Source of the DNA: Planctomycetota bacterium
Lineage (GTDB): Bacteria; Planctomycetota; SZUA-567; JAKLDR01
Direction of reading: 5' to 3'
NCBI GenBank assembly: GCA_022703445.1
Contig: JAKLDR010000012.1
Location: forward strand, 1-64,000
DNA: 64,000 bases
Within the stretch, counting starts at the first letter, position 1. Every line of letters starts with the position of its first letter. The notes beneath the pieces were generated by a model that ran no database searches, was not told where the DNA came from, and worked only from the letters and a program-made list of their open reading frames with translations. Of this stretch, positions 43,593 through 52,567 are shown piece after piece. The translations under genes were made by a program, and so were the position numbers.

Positions 43593-44003
43593 TCAGCCGG
43601 CGCCCTTGCGACCCCGGCGCTTGCCGGACGGCTCGTCCGCCGGTCCGGCGTCGGTCCCCGCCTTCTCCTTCCGGAACTGCAGGGCCCGGCCGGTCGACAG
43701 GCTCTCCAGGATGTCCTGGATGTCGGCGGCCAGCGCCGCGGTGGCCACCCGCACCGCCGCCCCCTCGAAGCTGGGCGCGGAGCGCCAGTCGATCCCGGGC
43801 GGCTCGGGGTGGGCGGAGTGGACGATGAAGGGCCAGAGCTCGCCCGCTGCCGCGATGGTCTCGGCCGCCACCTGCCGGACCTCGCCGTGCAGCTCGCCGG
43901 CGCCGGCCTCGGACTCGATCGCCCGGCGCAGTCCCGAACCGTGCTTCTCGGCCACCCGGCAGGCGGCCTCGTAGACGGCCTTCAGCCATTCGTTGCGTTC
44001 CAT
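43593..44003 (-). CDS. Small soluble protein of unknown function
   Basis: A 136-residue, mostly helical, Glu/Ala-rich protein (NEWLKAVYEAACRVAEKHGS...). The middle contains FIVHSAHPEPPGIDW, and the end is a basic tail (PSGKRRGRKGAG). No signal peptide or membrane segment is visible. A strong promoter lies directly upstream, with the -10 box nine bases from the ATG and no Shine-Dalgarno, suggesting a leaderless message. It is divergent from the giant PQQ gene. No family is recognised. Confidence 0.65.
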   Translation of the reverse strand: MERNEWLKAVYEAACRVAEKHGSGLRRAIESEAGAGELHGEVRQVAAETIAAAGELWPFIVHSAHPEPPGIDWRSAPSFEGAAVRVATAALAADIQDILESLSTGRALQFRKEKAGTDAGPADEPSGKRRGRKGAG

Positions 44004-44011
44004 GGCGCGGC

Positions 44012-44078
44012 ATTATACCCGGCGCCGGCGCGGAGGCAACCTGGCGGCGGTTGGCTAAGAGCCCGTCGCCGCTATAAT
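44012..44078. promoter_or_regulatory. Back-to-back divergent promoters
   Basis: Minus strand: TTGCCT (44039-44034), 16 bp, TATAAT (44017-44012), serving the gene starting at 44003. Plus strand: TTGGCT (44051-44056), 16 bp, TATAAT (44073-44078), serving the PQQ gene at 44109, which has AAAGGAGG upstream. The -35 boxes are 11 bp apart. Confidence 0.75.
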
Positions 44079-44108
44079 GTCCCCGGCCGGAAAGGAGGCG
44101 CCTCCGCA

Positions 44109-47100
44109 ATGTCCCGATTGTCGGTATCGCTGGCCTGCCTGCTGGCCCTGACCCCGGCGGCCCGCGCGGCGGACTGGCCGGCCTGGCGCGCCGACGCCGG
44201 GCGGACCGCGGAGACCGCCGAGAAGCTCCCCGAGCGCCTCGAGCTGCGCTGGAGCCGCAGGCTGCCGCCGCTCGAGCCGGCCTGGCCGGACGACATCCGC
44301 CTGCAGTTCGACGCCGGCTACCAGCCGGTGCTGGCCGGCGGCCTGGTGCTGGCGGCCTCCTCCCGGGAGGACGCCCTGCTGGCCTTCGACGCCGCCACCG
44401 GCGAGGAGCGCTGGCGCTTCGTCGCCGACGGGCCGGTGCGCTTCGCCCCGTATTGCTGGAAGGGCCGGGCCTATCTCGCCGCCGACGACGGCTGGCTCTA
44501 CTGCATCGCGCTCGAGAACGGCCGGCTGCTCTGGAAGCGCCCGGGCTCGCCGGAGCCGGGGCGGCGCGTCATCGGCAACGGCCGGCTGATCTCGGTCTGG
44601 CCGGTCCGGGGCGCGCCGGTGGTCGCCGACGGGAAGGTCTACTTCGCGGCCGGGATCTGGCCGTTCATGGGCGTCTTCGTCCACGCGCTGGACGCCGAGA
44701 CCGGCGAGCCGGTATGGACCAACTCGGGCTGCGGCGCGATCTTCATGCCCCAGCCGCACTACTCCCCGGCCTTCGGCGGGCTGGCGCCCCAGGGGTATCT
44801 GGCGGTCAACGGCGACCGCCTGCTGGTGCCCAACGGCCGGGCGGTGCCCGCCTGCCTGCGCCGGAGCGACGGCCGGCTGCTTTACTACCGGCTGGCCAAC
44901 AACGGCCAGAACGGCAACTTCTTCCTGGCGACGCGCGGCCCGCTGTTCTTCGGCAGCCACGGCCGCTTCCAGCTCTCCGACGGCGCCAACCTGGGCATGC
45001 TCCTGACCCGGCCGGTCCTGGCCGAGGGGGCCTTCTACGACGGCGAGCCGACCCCGCCGCCCAAGCCCGGCGCGACCCCCGCGGGGCCCCAGCCCCAGAG
45101 GTGGGCGGCCGGCAAGGCCGGCGATTACCGGCGCTTCACGCTGCGGGGCGACGACGCCCCGCGGATGCTGCTCAAGGCCGGGGATCGCCTGGTCGCCGCC
45201 GACGACGGGCGGGTGGCGATCCTGCGCGTCCCGGGCGCCGACGGCGAGGCTCCGGTCCGGATGTGGGAGGCCGGGATGCCGGGACAGCCCTGCGCCGCGC
45301 TCTTCGCCGGCGGCCGCCTGGTGGTGGCCACGCTCGCCGGCGAGATCCGCTGCTACGCCGCCCCGGAGGCCGGGGCCGCCGCGGCGCGGGAGCACCCGCT
45401 TCCGCCGGCCGCCGTGGCCGGGGGCGAGCCGCGCGCCGGGCGCATCCTGGAGGCGGCCGGCCGGCCGGAGGGCTGGGCGCTGGTGCTCGGAGCGCGCTCG
45501 GCGGACCTGGCCGCCGCCCTGGCTGCCGCCGGAGGGGGCCGGCTGCAGGTGGTGGCGCTGGCCGCTTCCGAGGCGGACCTCGCCGCGGTGCGCGTCGGGC
45601 TCGCCCGGGCCGGCCTCCCGGCGGCCCGGGCCGCGGCGCTGCAGGGCCGCGTCGGCTCCGCCGGGCTGCCGCCCTGCGCCTTCAGCCTGGTGGCCGTCGA
45701 CGACCCGGAGGCCGCCGGGTGCGGCGGGGGCGCCGGGTTCCTGCGCGAGGCCTTCCGGGTGCTGCGGCCCTACGGCGGCACGCTGGCCTGCCCGGAGGAC
45801 CGCTTCGCCGCCCTGGAGGCCGCGGCCGCGGAGGCCGGGCTGGACGGGGCCGAACTCCGCCGCGCCGGCGGGCTGGGCCTGGTGGTCCGGGCCCGGGCTC
45901 CGGCCGGTTCCGGGCAGTGGACCCACCAGTACGCCAACGCCGGGAACACCGTGGCCTCGGAGGAGCGGCTGGTGCGGGCGCCGCTCGGCCTCCTCTGGTA
46001 CGGCGGCCCTTCCGCCGACAAGGTCCTGCCCCGCCACGGCCAGGGGCCCATCCCCCAGGTGGCCGGCGGGCGCCTGGTGATCGAGGGCCCGGACATGCTC
46101 CGGGCGCTGGACGTCTACACCGGCCGGCTGCTCTGGGAGGCCGAGCTCCCCGGCGTGGGCAAGGTCTTCGACGTCTCCTCCCACCAACCGGGAGCCAACG
46201 CCACCGGCTCCAACTACGTCACCCTGCCCGACGCGGTCTACGTGCTGCACGGCGCGAAGTGCCTGCGCCTCGACGCGGCCACCGGCAAGACCGCGGCGGA
46301 GTTCGCCGTTCCGCCCGCGCCCGGTGCCGCCGCGGCCGCGGAGGCCTCCTGGAGCTGGCTGGCGGTCCGCGGCCGGGTGCTGCTGGCCGGGGTCTCCCCG
46401 CAAGAGTTCTACGACCCGGACTTCTCACCCGAGGAGCTGATGCGCTTCATCGGCGAGACCGAGGCCCTGGAGCGCATCCTCAAGTGGCTGGGCGGCGTCC
46501 GGGGGTTCGAGCTCCGGCCCAAGGCCGACGGGGAGCGCTCCTCGGCCCACGTGGTCCGCAACCTGAACCTGCTGCTGCGCTCGCGCGACCTGCCCGGCCG
46601 GCTGCCGGGCAAGCCGCCGGAGAACGCCGGAGCCCTGGCCGCGCGCATCGGCGTGCTGCTCAAGAGCCGGCCGAACCTGGCCGACGACGACCCCGAGCTC
46701 CGCGAGCTCAACCGCGCCCTGCTGGCCATGAGCTGCGCCGACGTCCCCGGCAAGGAGCGCCAGCCGCCCGGCGCGCGCATGACCTGGAACGGGGTGAGCA
46801 GCTCGCGACTGGTGGCCATGGACCGGACGACCGGCAAGGTCCTCTGGCAGCTGACCGCCCGGCAGGGCTTCGTCCACAACGCCGTGGCCATGGGCGGCGG
46901 GCAGGTCTACTGCGTGGACCGCCTGCCCGAGCACGTCCTGCGCTGGATGAAGTTCAACGGGCGCCCGGTCGCCGGACCGCCCCGGCTGCTGGCGCTCGAC
47001 GCCGAGACCGGCCGGGAAGCCTGGTCGATCGTGGGCGACGAGGCCTTCGCGCCCTGGCTGGGCTACTCCGCGGAGCACGACCTGCTGGTCCAGGCCGCGC

Positions 47101-48197
47101 GGCCCTCGCGGGACAGCCTGCCGGAGTACGAGAAGCGCATGGCCGTCCACCGCGCCGCCGACGGGAAGCAGCTCTGGAAGCGCGAGCTCGACTACCGCGG
47201 CCCGCCGATGCTGATCGGCGGCCGGATCCACACCCAGGAGCTGGCCCTCGACCTGCTCACCGGCCGGGCCGTCGAACGCCCGGCGCCGCTCAGCGGCGAG
47301 AGCGTCGAGTGGCGCCTGAGCCGGCTCTACGGGTGCGGCTCGCTGCTGGGCTGCCCCACGCTGCTGGCCTTCCGCTCCGGGACGGCCGGCTACTGGGACC
47401 TGCTCCGCGACGCCGGCACGGCCAACCTGGGCGGCTTCAAGCCGGGCTGCACCAACAGCCTGATCCCCGCCGACGGCGTGCTGGCCGCCCCGGACTACAC
47501 CCGCACCTGCCGCTGCAGCTTCCCGGTGCAGTGCTCGGTGGCGCTGGTCCACGACCCGTCCGTCGAGGAGTGGACCTTCCAGGGCGCGACCTGGTCCGGG
47601 AAGCCGGTGCGCCGCGCCGGGATCAACTTCGGGGCCCCGGGCGACCGGCTGGCCCCCGATGGCACGCTCTGGATCGAGTGGCCGAGCCTCGGGCACATCT
47701 CCCCGGACCTGCCGGTGGAGTGCAGCCCGGTGCGAGCGCCCGACCCGGAGGTGCTGCCGGTCTTCATGCCGCCGCCGCCCAAGCCCGGCGAGCCGGCCCA
47801 GGAGGTCAAGCCGGTCCCCGGGCCGGAGACCTTCCGGATGCACTCGCTGGAGATCTCCGGCGACGGGCTCAGATGGGTGGCGGCCTCCGGGCTGCGGGGC
47901 GTCGAGCGGCTGGCGGTGGACCTCGGCAAGGGGCCGGCCCGCCGCTACACCGTGCGGCTCCACTTCTGCGAGCCGGACCGGCTCGGGCCCGGCGCGCGGG
48001 TCTTCGACGTCCGCGTCCAGGGCAAGGCGGCGCTGAGGAACCTGGACATCGCCGCTGAGGCCGGCGGCGCGCGCCGGCCGCTGGTCCGCGAGGTGCAGGG
48101 CGTGGAGGTAGCCGAGCGCCTGGAGCTGACCTTCCACCCGGCGCGCGGCTCGGCCGCGGCGGTGATCAGCGGTCTGGAGGTCCGGCTGGAGGAGTAG
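44109..48197 (+). CDS. Giant exported PQQ-like beta-propeller protein with malectin-like tail
   Basis: A 1362-residue exported protein. The signal peptide (1-21) is followed by DWPAWRADAGRTAETAEKL, the usual opening of planctomycete PQQ-propeller proteins. Propeller blades recur (DALLAFDAATGEERWRF, WLYCIALENGRLLWKR, MLRALDVYTGRLLWEAEL, RLLALDAETGREAWSI). Around residues 440-600 an alpha/beta segment resembles a SAM-methyltransferase Rossmann fold (FLREAFRVLRPYGGTLACPE). The C-terminus (about 1245-1362) looks malectin-like (RRYTVRLHFCEPDRLGPGARVFDV). ATG follows AAAGGAGG and a TATAAT promoter. It is probably periplasmic or surface-exposed. The ligand is unknown. Confidence 0.85.
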   Translation: MSRLSVSLACLLALTPAARAADWPAWRADAGRTAETAEKLPERLELRWSRRLPPLEPAWPDDIRLQFDAGYQPVLAGGLVLAASSREDALLAFDAATGEERWRFVADGPVRFAPYCWKGRAYLAADDGWLYCIALENGRLLWKRPGSPEPGRRVIGNGRLISVWPVRGAPVVADGKVYFAAGIWPFMGVFVHALDAETGEPVWTNSGCGAIFMPQPHYSPAFGGLAPQGYLAVNGDRLLVPNGRAVPACLRRSDGRLLYYRLANNGQNGNFFLATRGPLFFGSHGRFQLSDGANLGMLLTRPVLAEGAFYDGEPTPPPKPGATPAGPQPQRWAAGKAGDYRRFTLRGDDAPRMLLKAGDRLVAADDGRVAILRVPGADGEAPVRMWEAGMPGQPCAALFAGGRLVVATLAGEIRCYAAPEAGAAAAREHPLPPAAVAGGEPRAGRILEAAGRPEGWALVLGARSADLAAALAAAGGGRLQVVALAASEADLAAVRVGLARAGLPAARAAALQGRVGSAGLPPCAFSLVAVDDPEAAGCGGGAGFLREAFRVLRPYGGTLACPEDRFAALEAAAAEAGLDGAELRRAGGLGLVVRARAPAGSGQWTHQYANAGNTVASEERLVRAPLGLLWYGGPSADKVLPRHGQGPIPQVAGGRLVIEGPDMLRALDVYTGRLLWEAELPGVGKVFDVSSHQPGANATGSNYVTLPDAVYVLHGAKCLRLDAATGKTAAEFAVPPAPGAAAAAEASWSWLAVRGRVLLAGVSPQEFYDPDFSPEELMRFIGETEALERILKWLGGVRGFELRPKADGERSSAHVVRNLNLLLRSRDLPGRLPGKPPENAGALAARIGVLLKSRPNLADDDPELRELNRALLAMSCADVPGKERQPPGARMTWNGVSSSRLVAMDRTTGKVLWQLTARQGFVHNAVAMGGGQVYCVDRLPEHVLRWMKFNGRPVAGPPRLLALDAETGREAWSIVGDEAFAPWLGYSAEHDLLVQAARPSRDSLPEYEKRMAVHRAADGKQLWKRELDYRGPPMLIGGRIHTQELALDLLTGRAVERPAPLSGESVEWRLSRLYGCGSLLGCPTLLAFRSGTAGYWDLLRDAGTANLGGFKPGCTNSLIPADGVLAAPDYTRTCRCSFPVQCSVALVHDPSVEEWTFQGATWSGKPVRRAGINFGAPGDRLAPDGTLWIEWPSLGHISPDLPVECSPVRAPDPEVLPVFMPPPPKPGEPAQEVKPVPGPETFRMHSLEISGDGLRWVAASGLRGVERLAVDLGKGPARRYTVRLHFCEPDRLGPGARVFDVRVQGKAALRNLDIAAEAGGARRPLVREVQGVEVAERLELTFHPARGSAAAVISGLEVRLEE

Positions 48198-49101
48198 CAC
48201 CCATCCCGGAACCCCATGGGGATGCGGGATGGGTTCCAGCCGCCCCATCCGGCCGCCCGGCCCGGAACTCCCGGCGGAAGGTCTCCGGCGAGAGCCCCAC
48301 TATCTGCTTGAATCGCCTGGAAAAGTGGTACTGGTCGGGGAAGCCCAGTTCCGCGGCGATGACCTTGACCGGCTCGTCGCCGGCCAGCAGCCGGGCCTGG
48401 GCACGCTGGGCGCGCATCCGCGCGAGATAGGCGGCCGGCGGAGCCCCGGCGGCCGCGGCGAAGCGCTGGCGGAGCGCCGAGTAGCTCATGGCGAAACGCT
48501 CGGCGTGATCCTCCAGGCGGAATCCGGCGTCGCCCAGGTGCGCCTCCATCAGCGCCACCACCTCCTCGACCAGCCGGCGGGTCTGGTTCTCGGCGGCCGG
48601 CTCGGTCCGCCCGCGCGAGAGCACCTGGCCGATCAGTGCGAAGAAGCGCTCGGAGATCGCCTGGGCCCGCCCGGCCTGCGCCGACTCGGCCAGGTAAAGA
48701 CACTCGCTCCAGCGCCGGAGCAGGTCCTGGTCGGGACCGACATCGAAGAACGGCCGCGCCGGATCGAGCAGCCCGGCCGCGCGGTAGCGCTCGGGGATGA
48801 AGCCGTCGAAGATGGCCCAGTGCTCGCGCCAATGGTCCTCCGCGCGCGGGCCGTAGAGGTGGCGCACGCCGGGGAAGAGAACGAAGAGCGTCCCGGCCCG
48901 GATCTCACGCCGCCCGGTCGGGGCCGACTCGAAGACGCCGCTGCCGCCGTCAAGGTGCACGAAGGCGAAGACCCCGAGCGTGCGCGGCTCCATCAGCGTC
49001 TGCTGGCCGGGCGTCCTGATGATCCGCCCGACGCCCTGTACGCGCAGGCCCATAAGCGTGGCCATGAGCTCATCGCGAGAGTCGCTTCTAACTGCCGTCA
49101 T
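48166..49101 (-). CDS. AraC-family transcriptional regulator
   Basis: A 311-residue regulator. Residues 15-160 form a cupin-like AraC ligand domain (FVHLDGGSGVFE, TLFVLFPGVRHLYGP). The C-terminal 100 residues hold two helix-turn-helix units (AERFAMSYSALRQRF and IAAELGFPDQYHFSRRFKQI, then VGLSPETFRREF). The ATG at 49101 follows GGAGGT. It is divergent from two URO-D-like genes, and the two promoters overlap, so it very probably controls them. Its last 10 codons overlap the 3' end of the PQQ gene on the opposite strand and include the hairpin at 48199-48234. Confidence 0.88.
   Translation of the reverse strand: MTAVRSDSRDELMATLMGLRVQGVGRIIRTPGQQTLMEPRTLGVFAFVHLDGGSGVFESAPTGRREIRAGTLFVLFPGVRHLYGPRAEDHWREHWAIFDGFIPERYRAAGLLDPARPFFDVGPDQDLLRRWSECLYLAESAQAGRAQAISERFFALIGQVLSRGRTEPAAENQTRRLVEEVVALMEAHLGDAGFRLEDHAERFAMSYSALRQRFAAAAGAPPAAYLARMRAQRAQARLLAGDEPVKVIAAELGFPDQYHFSRRFKQIVGLSPETFRREFRAGRPDGAAGTHPASPWGSGMGATPPAGPPDR
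48199..48234. terminator. Hairpin between convergent PQQ and AraC genes
   Basis: ACCCATCCCG and CGGGATGGGT are perfect inverted arms enclosing the palindrome CCCCATGGGG. It starts one base after the PQQ stop codon and lies inside the C-terminal codons of the AraC gene. It is likely to terminate the PQQ transcript, although no T run follows. Confidence 0.55.
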
Positions 49102-49160
49102 TCGGCCACCTCCGGCTTATGGGAACCCCGGATGATCATGGCAAAACATCCATCACATGA

Positions 49161-49203
49161 ATCATAGCATCTATTGCACTGAATATCAACGACTTGGTAT
49201 CAT
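49161..49203. promoter_or_regulatory. Overlapping divergent promoters of the AraC gene and the URO-D pair
   Basis: Minus strand: TTGATA (49189-49184), 17 bp, TATGAT (49166-49161), for the AraC gene. Plus strand: TTGCAC (49174-49179), 18 bp, TATCAT (49198-49203), for the URO-D genes. The two overlap face to face, so binding of one polymerase or of the regulator would affect both directions. Confidence 0.7.
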
Positions 49204-49248
49204 ATCTCCATGAACAGCCAATGGCAAGATGTCAACAGGAGGTCGCCA

Positions 49249-50391
49249 ATGTCCATGACTGAACTTGAGCGCTTCGATGCCTGCATGGATTTCCGGACGG
49301 CCGATCGCCGGCCGAACCACGAACTGGGAGTGTGGGGCCAGACCCGCGAGCGCTGGCAGCAGGAGGCCCCGGACGCCGTGCGGGACTTCTCCTGGGACTG
49401 GTTCGTCGGCGAGCCGGCGCTGGGCCTGGACCACCGCGAGTACCTGGACGTGAACTACGGCTTCCTGCCGCCGTTCGAGCGTCGGATCATCGAGGACACT
49501 CCCGATTACGAGGTCGCCTGGAACGACAAGGGCATCCTGACCAAGGCTCTGAAGTTCGGCAGGGCCGGCGGCACGCGACTGTGCATGGACCAGTACCTGG
49601 AATTCCCGGTCGCCCGGCCCGAGGACTTTCCGGCGGTCAGGCGGCGGCTGGTCTCATCCGATCCACAGCGCCTGCCGCGGGATCTCGACGCCCGGGCGGC
49701 CAGCCGGGCGCAGCGCGACTGCCCGCTGTGCCTGGGCCGGAACTGCGCGGCCAACGGGTTCTACTGGCGCGCCCGGGAGTTCATGGGCACGGAGAACCTG
49801 TCGCTTGCCTGGTACGACCACCCGGCGCTGCTGCACGAGATGATGGAGTTCTACGCCAACTTCATCATCGAGACGAGCCGGCCGGTGCTCGAGAGGGTCC
49901 GGGTCGACTACTTCGTCCTCAACGAGGACATGGCCATGAAGGGCGGCCCGCTCCTGGGTCCCGACACGTTCCGCGAGTTCATCTTTCCGCACCTGCGCCG
50001 CCTGGTGGAGTTCCTCCACGGGCACGGCGTCAGGCACGTCGCGGTGGACTCCGACGGCGACCCGACCGTGCTCATCCCGCTGCTCCTGGACGCCGGCGTG
50101 GATACGGTCTGGCCCATCGAGCGGGCCTCGAACGTGAGTCCGGTCGAGTGGCGCCGGCGCTTCGGCCGCGCCCTGCGCCTCTGGGGCGGCGTGGACAAGC
50201 GCGAACTCTCCAGGGGCCCTGCGGCCGTGCGCGCCCACCTGCGCGAGTTCGTCCCGCTCATCGAGGAGGGCGGCTTCATACCAACGGTCGACCACACCGT
50301 GCCGCCGGACGTCTCCTGGGACGACTTCAGATACTACATGGACGCCAAGATGGCGCTCCTGTCGGGCGATTTCGGAAAGCTGGAGGACTGA
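49249..50391 (+). CDS. URO-D family protein 1
   Basis: A 380-residue cytoplasmic protein of the uroporphyrinogen-decarboxylase superfamily, a group that also holds corrinoid methyltransferases such as MtaA/CmuA. The opening MTELERFDACMDFRTADRRP and the late block HVAVDSDGDPTVLIPLLLDA are typical of the uncharacterised, catabolic-looking branch in PVC bacteria rather than of HemE. The ATG at 49249 has AGGAGG six bases upstream. An earlier ATG at 49210 coincides with the predicted transcription start and is unlikely. It forms an operon with a second URO-D gene 3 bp downstream, under an AraC regulator. No corrinoid protein gene is nearby, so methyl transfer is only a possibility. Confidence 0.82.
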   Translation: MSMTELERFDACMDFRTADRRPNHELGVWGQTRERWQQEAPDAVRDFSWDWFVGEPALGLDHREYLDVNYGFLPPFERRIIEDTPDYEVAWNDKGILTKALKFGRAGGTRLCMDQYLEFPVARPEDFPAVRRRLVSSDPQRLPRDLDARAASRAQRDCPLCLGRNCAANGFYWRAREFMGTENLSLAWYDHPALLHEMMEFYANFIIETSRPVLERVRVDYFVLNEDMAMKGGPLLGPDTFREFIFPHLRRLVEFLHGHGVRHVAVDSDGDPTVLIPLLLDAGVDTVWPIERASNVSPVEWRRRFGRALRLWGGVDKRELSRGPAAVRAHLREFVPLIEEGGFIPTVDHTVPPDVSWDDFRYYMDAKMALLSGDFGKLED

Positions 50392-50394
50392 GCC

Positions 50395-51480
50395 ATGCCC
50401 ATGACCGAGCTCGAACGCTACCAGGCCACCGTCAACCACCGCCGGCCGGACCGGCTGCTCTACCACCTGGGCTTCACGCCGGACCTGGAGAAGCGCGTGC
50501 GCCAGGCCGAGGGGCTGGATGAGAAGGCCAGTCTCGACGCCCACTTCGGCGCCTTCCGGCCGGTCTCGATGCGCCTGAAGGCCCCGGCCGACCGAGTCGA
50601 GCCCGACTGGTCGCGCTACTTCGAGGGCGTGGAACGCCCGGCGGGCTCCTACTTCGACGGCAACGGCTGCCTGCACGTGCCGGCCGGCGAGTTCCATTTC
50701 ACCCACTACATCTCGCCGCTGCGTAACGCGGCGTCGCTGGCCGACATCGAGAGCTACCCCTGGCCGGACTACCGCCGGTACGCGCGCGAGCACATCGCCG
50801 CCGAGGTCAAGCGGGCCCACGCGGAGGGCAAGGTGGCCCGGGTCTGCTGCACGCACATGTACGAGGATGCCTGGCAGGTCCGGGGCTACGAGCCCTTCCT
50901 GATGGACATGATCGCCGAGCCGGAGTGGGCCGGCTTCGTGCTCGACCGCTTCATGGAGCGCAACCTGCTCGCCGCGACCGCCGCCGCCGAGGCCGGCGCC
51001 GACGAACTCTACACCGGCGACGACGTCGCCAACCAGAACGCGCTGATGTTCTCGCCGGAGCACTGGCGGACCTTCATCAAGGCCCGCTGGGCCAGGGTCT
51101 ACGCCGCGGCCAAGGCCATCAAGCCCGACATCCGCGTCTGGTACCACTCCGACGGCAACATCACCGAGATCATCCCCGAGCTCCTGGAGATCGGGGTGGA
51201 CATCTTCAACCCGCTCCAGCCGGAGTGCGTGGACCTGGCCGCCATCAAGAAACGCTACGGGTCGCGCATGGTGATCGACGGGGCGGTCGGCACCCAGACG
51301 ACCATGCCCTTCGGCTCGCCCGCCGACGTCCGCGAGTGCGTCCGCGACCGGATCCGGGCGCTGGGCTCCGACGGCGCCCTGATCGTCTCGCCGACCCACG
51401 TGCTCGAGCCCGAGGTGCCGGTCGAGAACATCCGGGCGTTCGTCGAGGCGTGCCGGGGGTTCGGCGCGGCAGACAACTAG
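50395..51480 (+). CDS. URO-D family protein 2
   Basis: A 361-residue paralogue of the preceding gene, starting MPMTELERYQATVNHRRPDR and with the late motif YHSDGNITEIIPELLEIGVD followed by FNPLQPECVD. The His-x-Asp-Gly element matches the position of the metal-binding loop of MtaA-like methyltransferases, but the pattern of Cys ligands is not obvious. It is 3 bp from its partner and surely co-transcribed. HemE-specific residues for porphyrin decarboxylation are not evident, so I do not call it hemE. The pair may be subunits of one enzyme. Confidence 0.82.
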   Translation: MPMTELERYQATVNHRRPDRLLYHLGFTPDLEKRVRQAEGLDEKASLDAHFGAFRPVSMRLKAPADRVEPDWSRYFEGVERPAGSYFDGNGCLHVPAGEFHFTHYISPLRNAASLADIESYPWPDYRRYAREHIAAEVKRAHAEGKVARVCCTHMYEDAWQVRGYEPFLMDMIAEPEWAGFVLDRFMERNLLAATAAAEAGADELYTGDDVANQNALMFSPEHWRTFIKARWARVYAAAKAIKPDIRVWYHSDGNITEIIPELLEIGVDIFNPLQPECVDLAAIKKRYGSRMVIDGAVGTQTTMPFGSPADVRECVRDRIRALGSDGALIVSPTHVLEPEVPVENIRAFVEACRGFGAADN

Positions 51481-51576
51481 GACGGCAGGTTCGGACCCCG
51501 GGCTCTGTCCCGCGCGTTTTCGGGTTGAACTTCCCCGAGGCCCGTGCATACTGGTGCCGGACCTGGAGGGAACCGC

Positions 51577-52383
51577 TTGGCCGGCAAGTATCTGATCGGC
51601 TGCCAGCCCCACTACTACGCCCGTCCGCTGGTCTACGCCCTGGGCGTCGAGGGGCCGCGGCACCGGGTGGTCTTCGCCTCGGCCGCCGAGCTGGCCGCCG
51701 CCCTGATGGCCGACGACCTGGACGTCGCCCTGATCAGCTCCGTGGACTTCTTCCGGCATCCCGGCCTGGTGCTCCTGCCGGACATGTCCGTGTCCGCCCA
51801 GGGCCCGGCCGGCGCCGGGTTCCTGGCCGCCCGCACCGGGATCGGCAAGCTGCACCGCGTGGGCATAGACCCGCGCGAGCCGGCGCTGGCGGCGCTGGCC
51901 GCCATCTTCATGTTCGAGAACGCCGGGATGAAGCCGGAGTGGGTGGCCGCCGGGGCCGGCGAGGCCGCCGGGGACCGCACCCTGGACGGCTGGGTGATGC
52001 CGGCCGAGGTCCATCCGCCGGCCGCGCCTCCGGGCGGGGCGCTGTTCGACCTGGGCGAACTCTGGTGGCGCTTCGCCCGGCTGCCCTTCGTCTACGCGGT
52101 CTGGGCGGCCCGCGCCGGCGCCCGGCTCGACAACCTCGACAAGGACCTGCTGGCCGCCAAGCGCGAGGGCCTGCGGCGCATGGCCGAGGTCTGCGAGGTC
52201 GAGGCCCACCGCCTGGGCGTGTCCCAGGCCGAGTGCAGCGCAGCGCTCGGGCGCTTCCGCTACGACCTGAGCCGCGTCGAGCAGGGCGGGCTGCAGACCT
52301 TTCACAAGTACGCGGTCCGCGCCGGTCTGCTGCGCGCCGCGGCCCCCGGGGAGAGCGAAGCGCTGGCGATGTATCGGGGGTGA
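51577..52383 (+). CDS. mqnA: Chorismate dehydratase (futalosine pathway of menaquinone synthesis)
   Basis: A 268-residue protein of the MqnA/MqnD periplasmic-binding-like fold. MqnA removes water from chorismate to make 3-enolpyruvyl-benzoate, the first step of the futalosine route. Features are IGCQPHYYARPLVYAL at the start, the conserved DVALISSVDFFRHPG segment (about residues 48-62) and a helical C-terminus. The TTG start has GGAGGG six bases upstream. A likely promoter, TTGAAC-18-TACTGG, spans 51525-51554. Distinguishing MqnA from MqnD by eye relies on VALISSVDF near residue 50. Other mqn genes are absent from the window. Confidence 0.8.
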   Translation: MAGKYLIGCQPHYYARPLVYALGVEGPRHRVVFASAAELAAALMADDLDVALISSVDFFRHPGLVLLPDMSVSAQGPAGAGFLAARTGIGKLHRVGIDPREPALAALAAIFMFENAGMKPEWVAAGAGEAAGDRTLDGWVMPAEVHPPAAPPGGALFDLGELWWRFARLPFVYAVWAARAGARLDNLDKDLLAAKREGLRRMAEVCEVEAHRLGVSQAECSAALGRFRYDLSRVEQGGLQTFHKYAVRAGLLRAAAPGESEALAMYRG

Positions 52384-52567
52384 GGGAGGGCACACGCGAA
52401 GAGCCGCGTGCCTGCCACCAATCAAGACTTGACTCCGATCAGCAATAACGGTTGAACCACAGCCAGAACCATGACGTTGGGACATCAGGCGGTTCGATTT
52501 CTCCGGGAATTCCTCTTCGCCTCAGCCGGGCGGCGACGGTATGAGGGCGAGGGAGGGGACAGGGGCG

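Noticed and set aside
43536-44108. An N-terminal extension of the giant PQQ protein to 1553 residues
   Set aside because: The extension is low-complexity antisense of the gene at 43593-44003. Promoter, ribosome site and signal peptide place the start at 44109.
49249-51480. Calling either URO-D gene hemE
   Set aside because: The opening sequences, the pairing and the AraC regulator fit the uncharacterised URO-D branch. No haem genes are nearby and the porphyrin-site residues are not evident.
52389-52416. A terminator hairpin after mqnA (GGCACACGCG...CGCGTGCC)
   Set aside because: The stem is short with an unpaired base and no T run, so it was not listed as a feature.
42038-52498. An 18/20 identical motif (GGGACATCAGSCGGTTNGAT) upstream of the GH30 gene and the sigma-VIT-VWA gene as a shared promoter
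   Set aside because: A rough calculation shows a few such matches are expected by chance in 64 kb, and the positions relative to the two genes differ.
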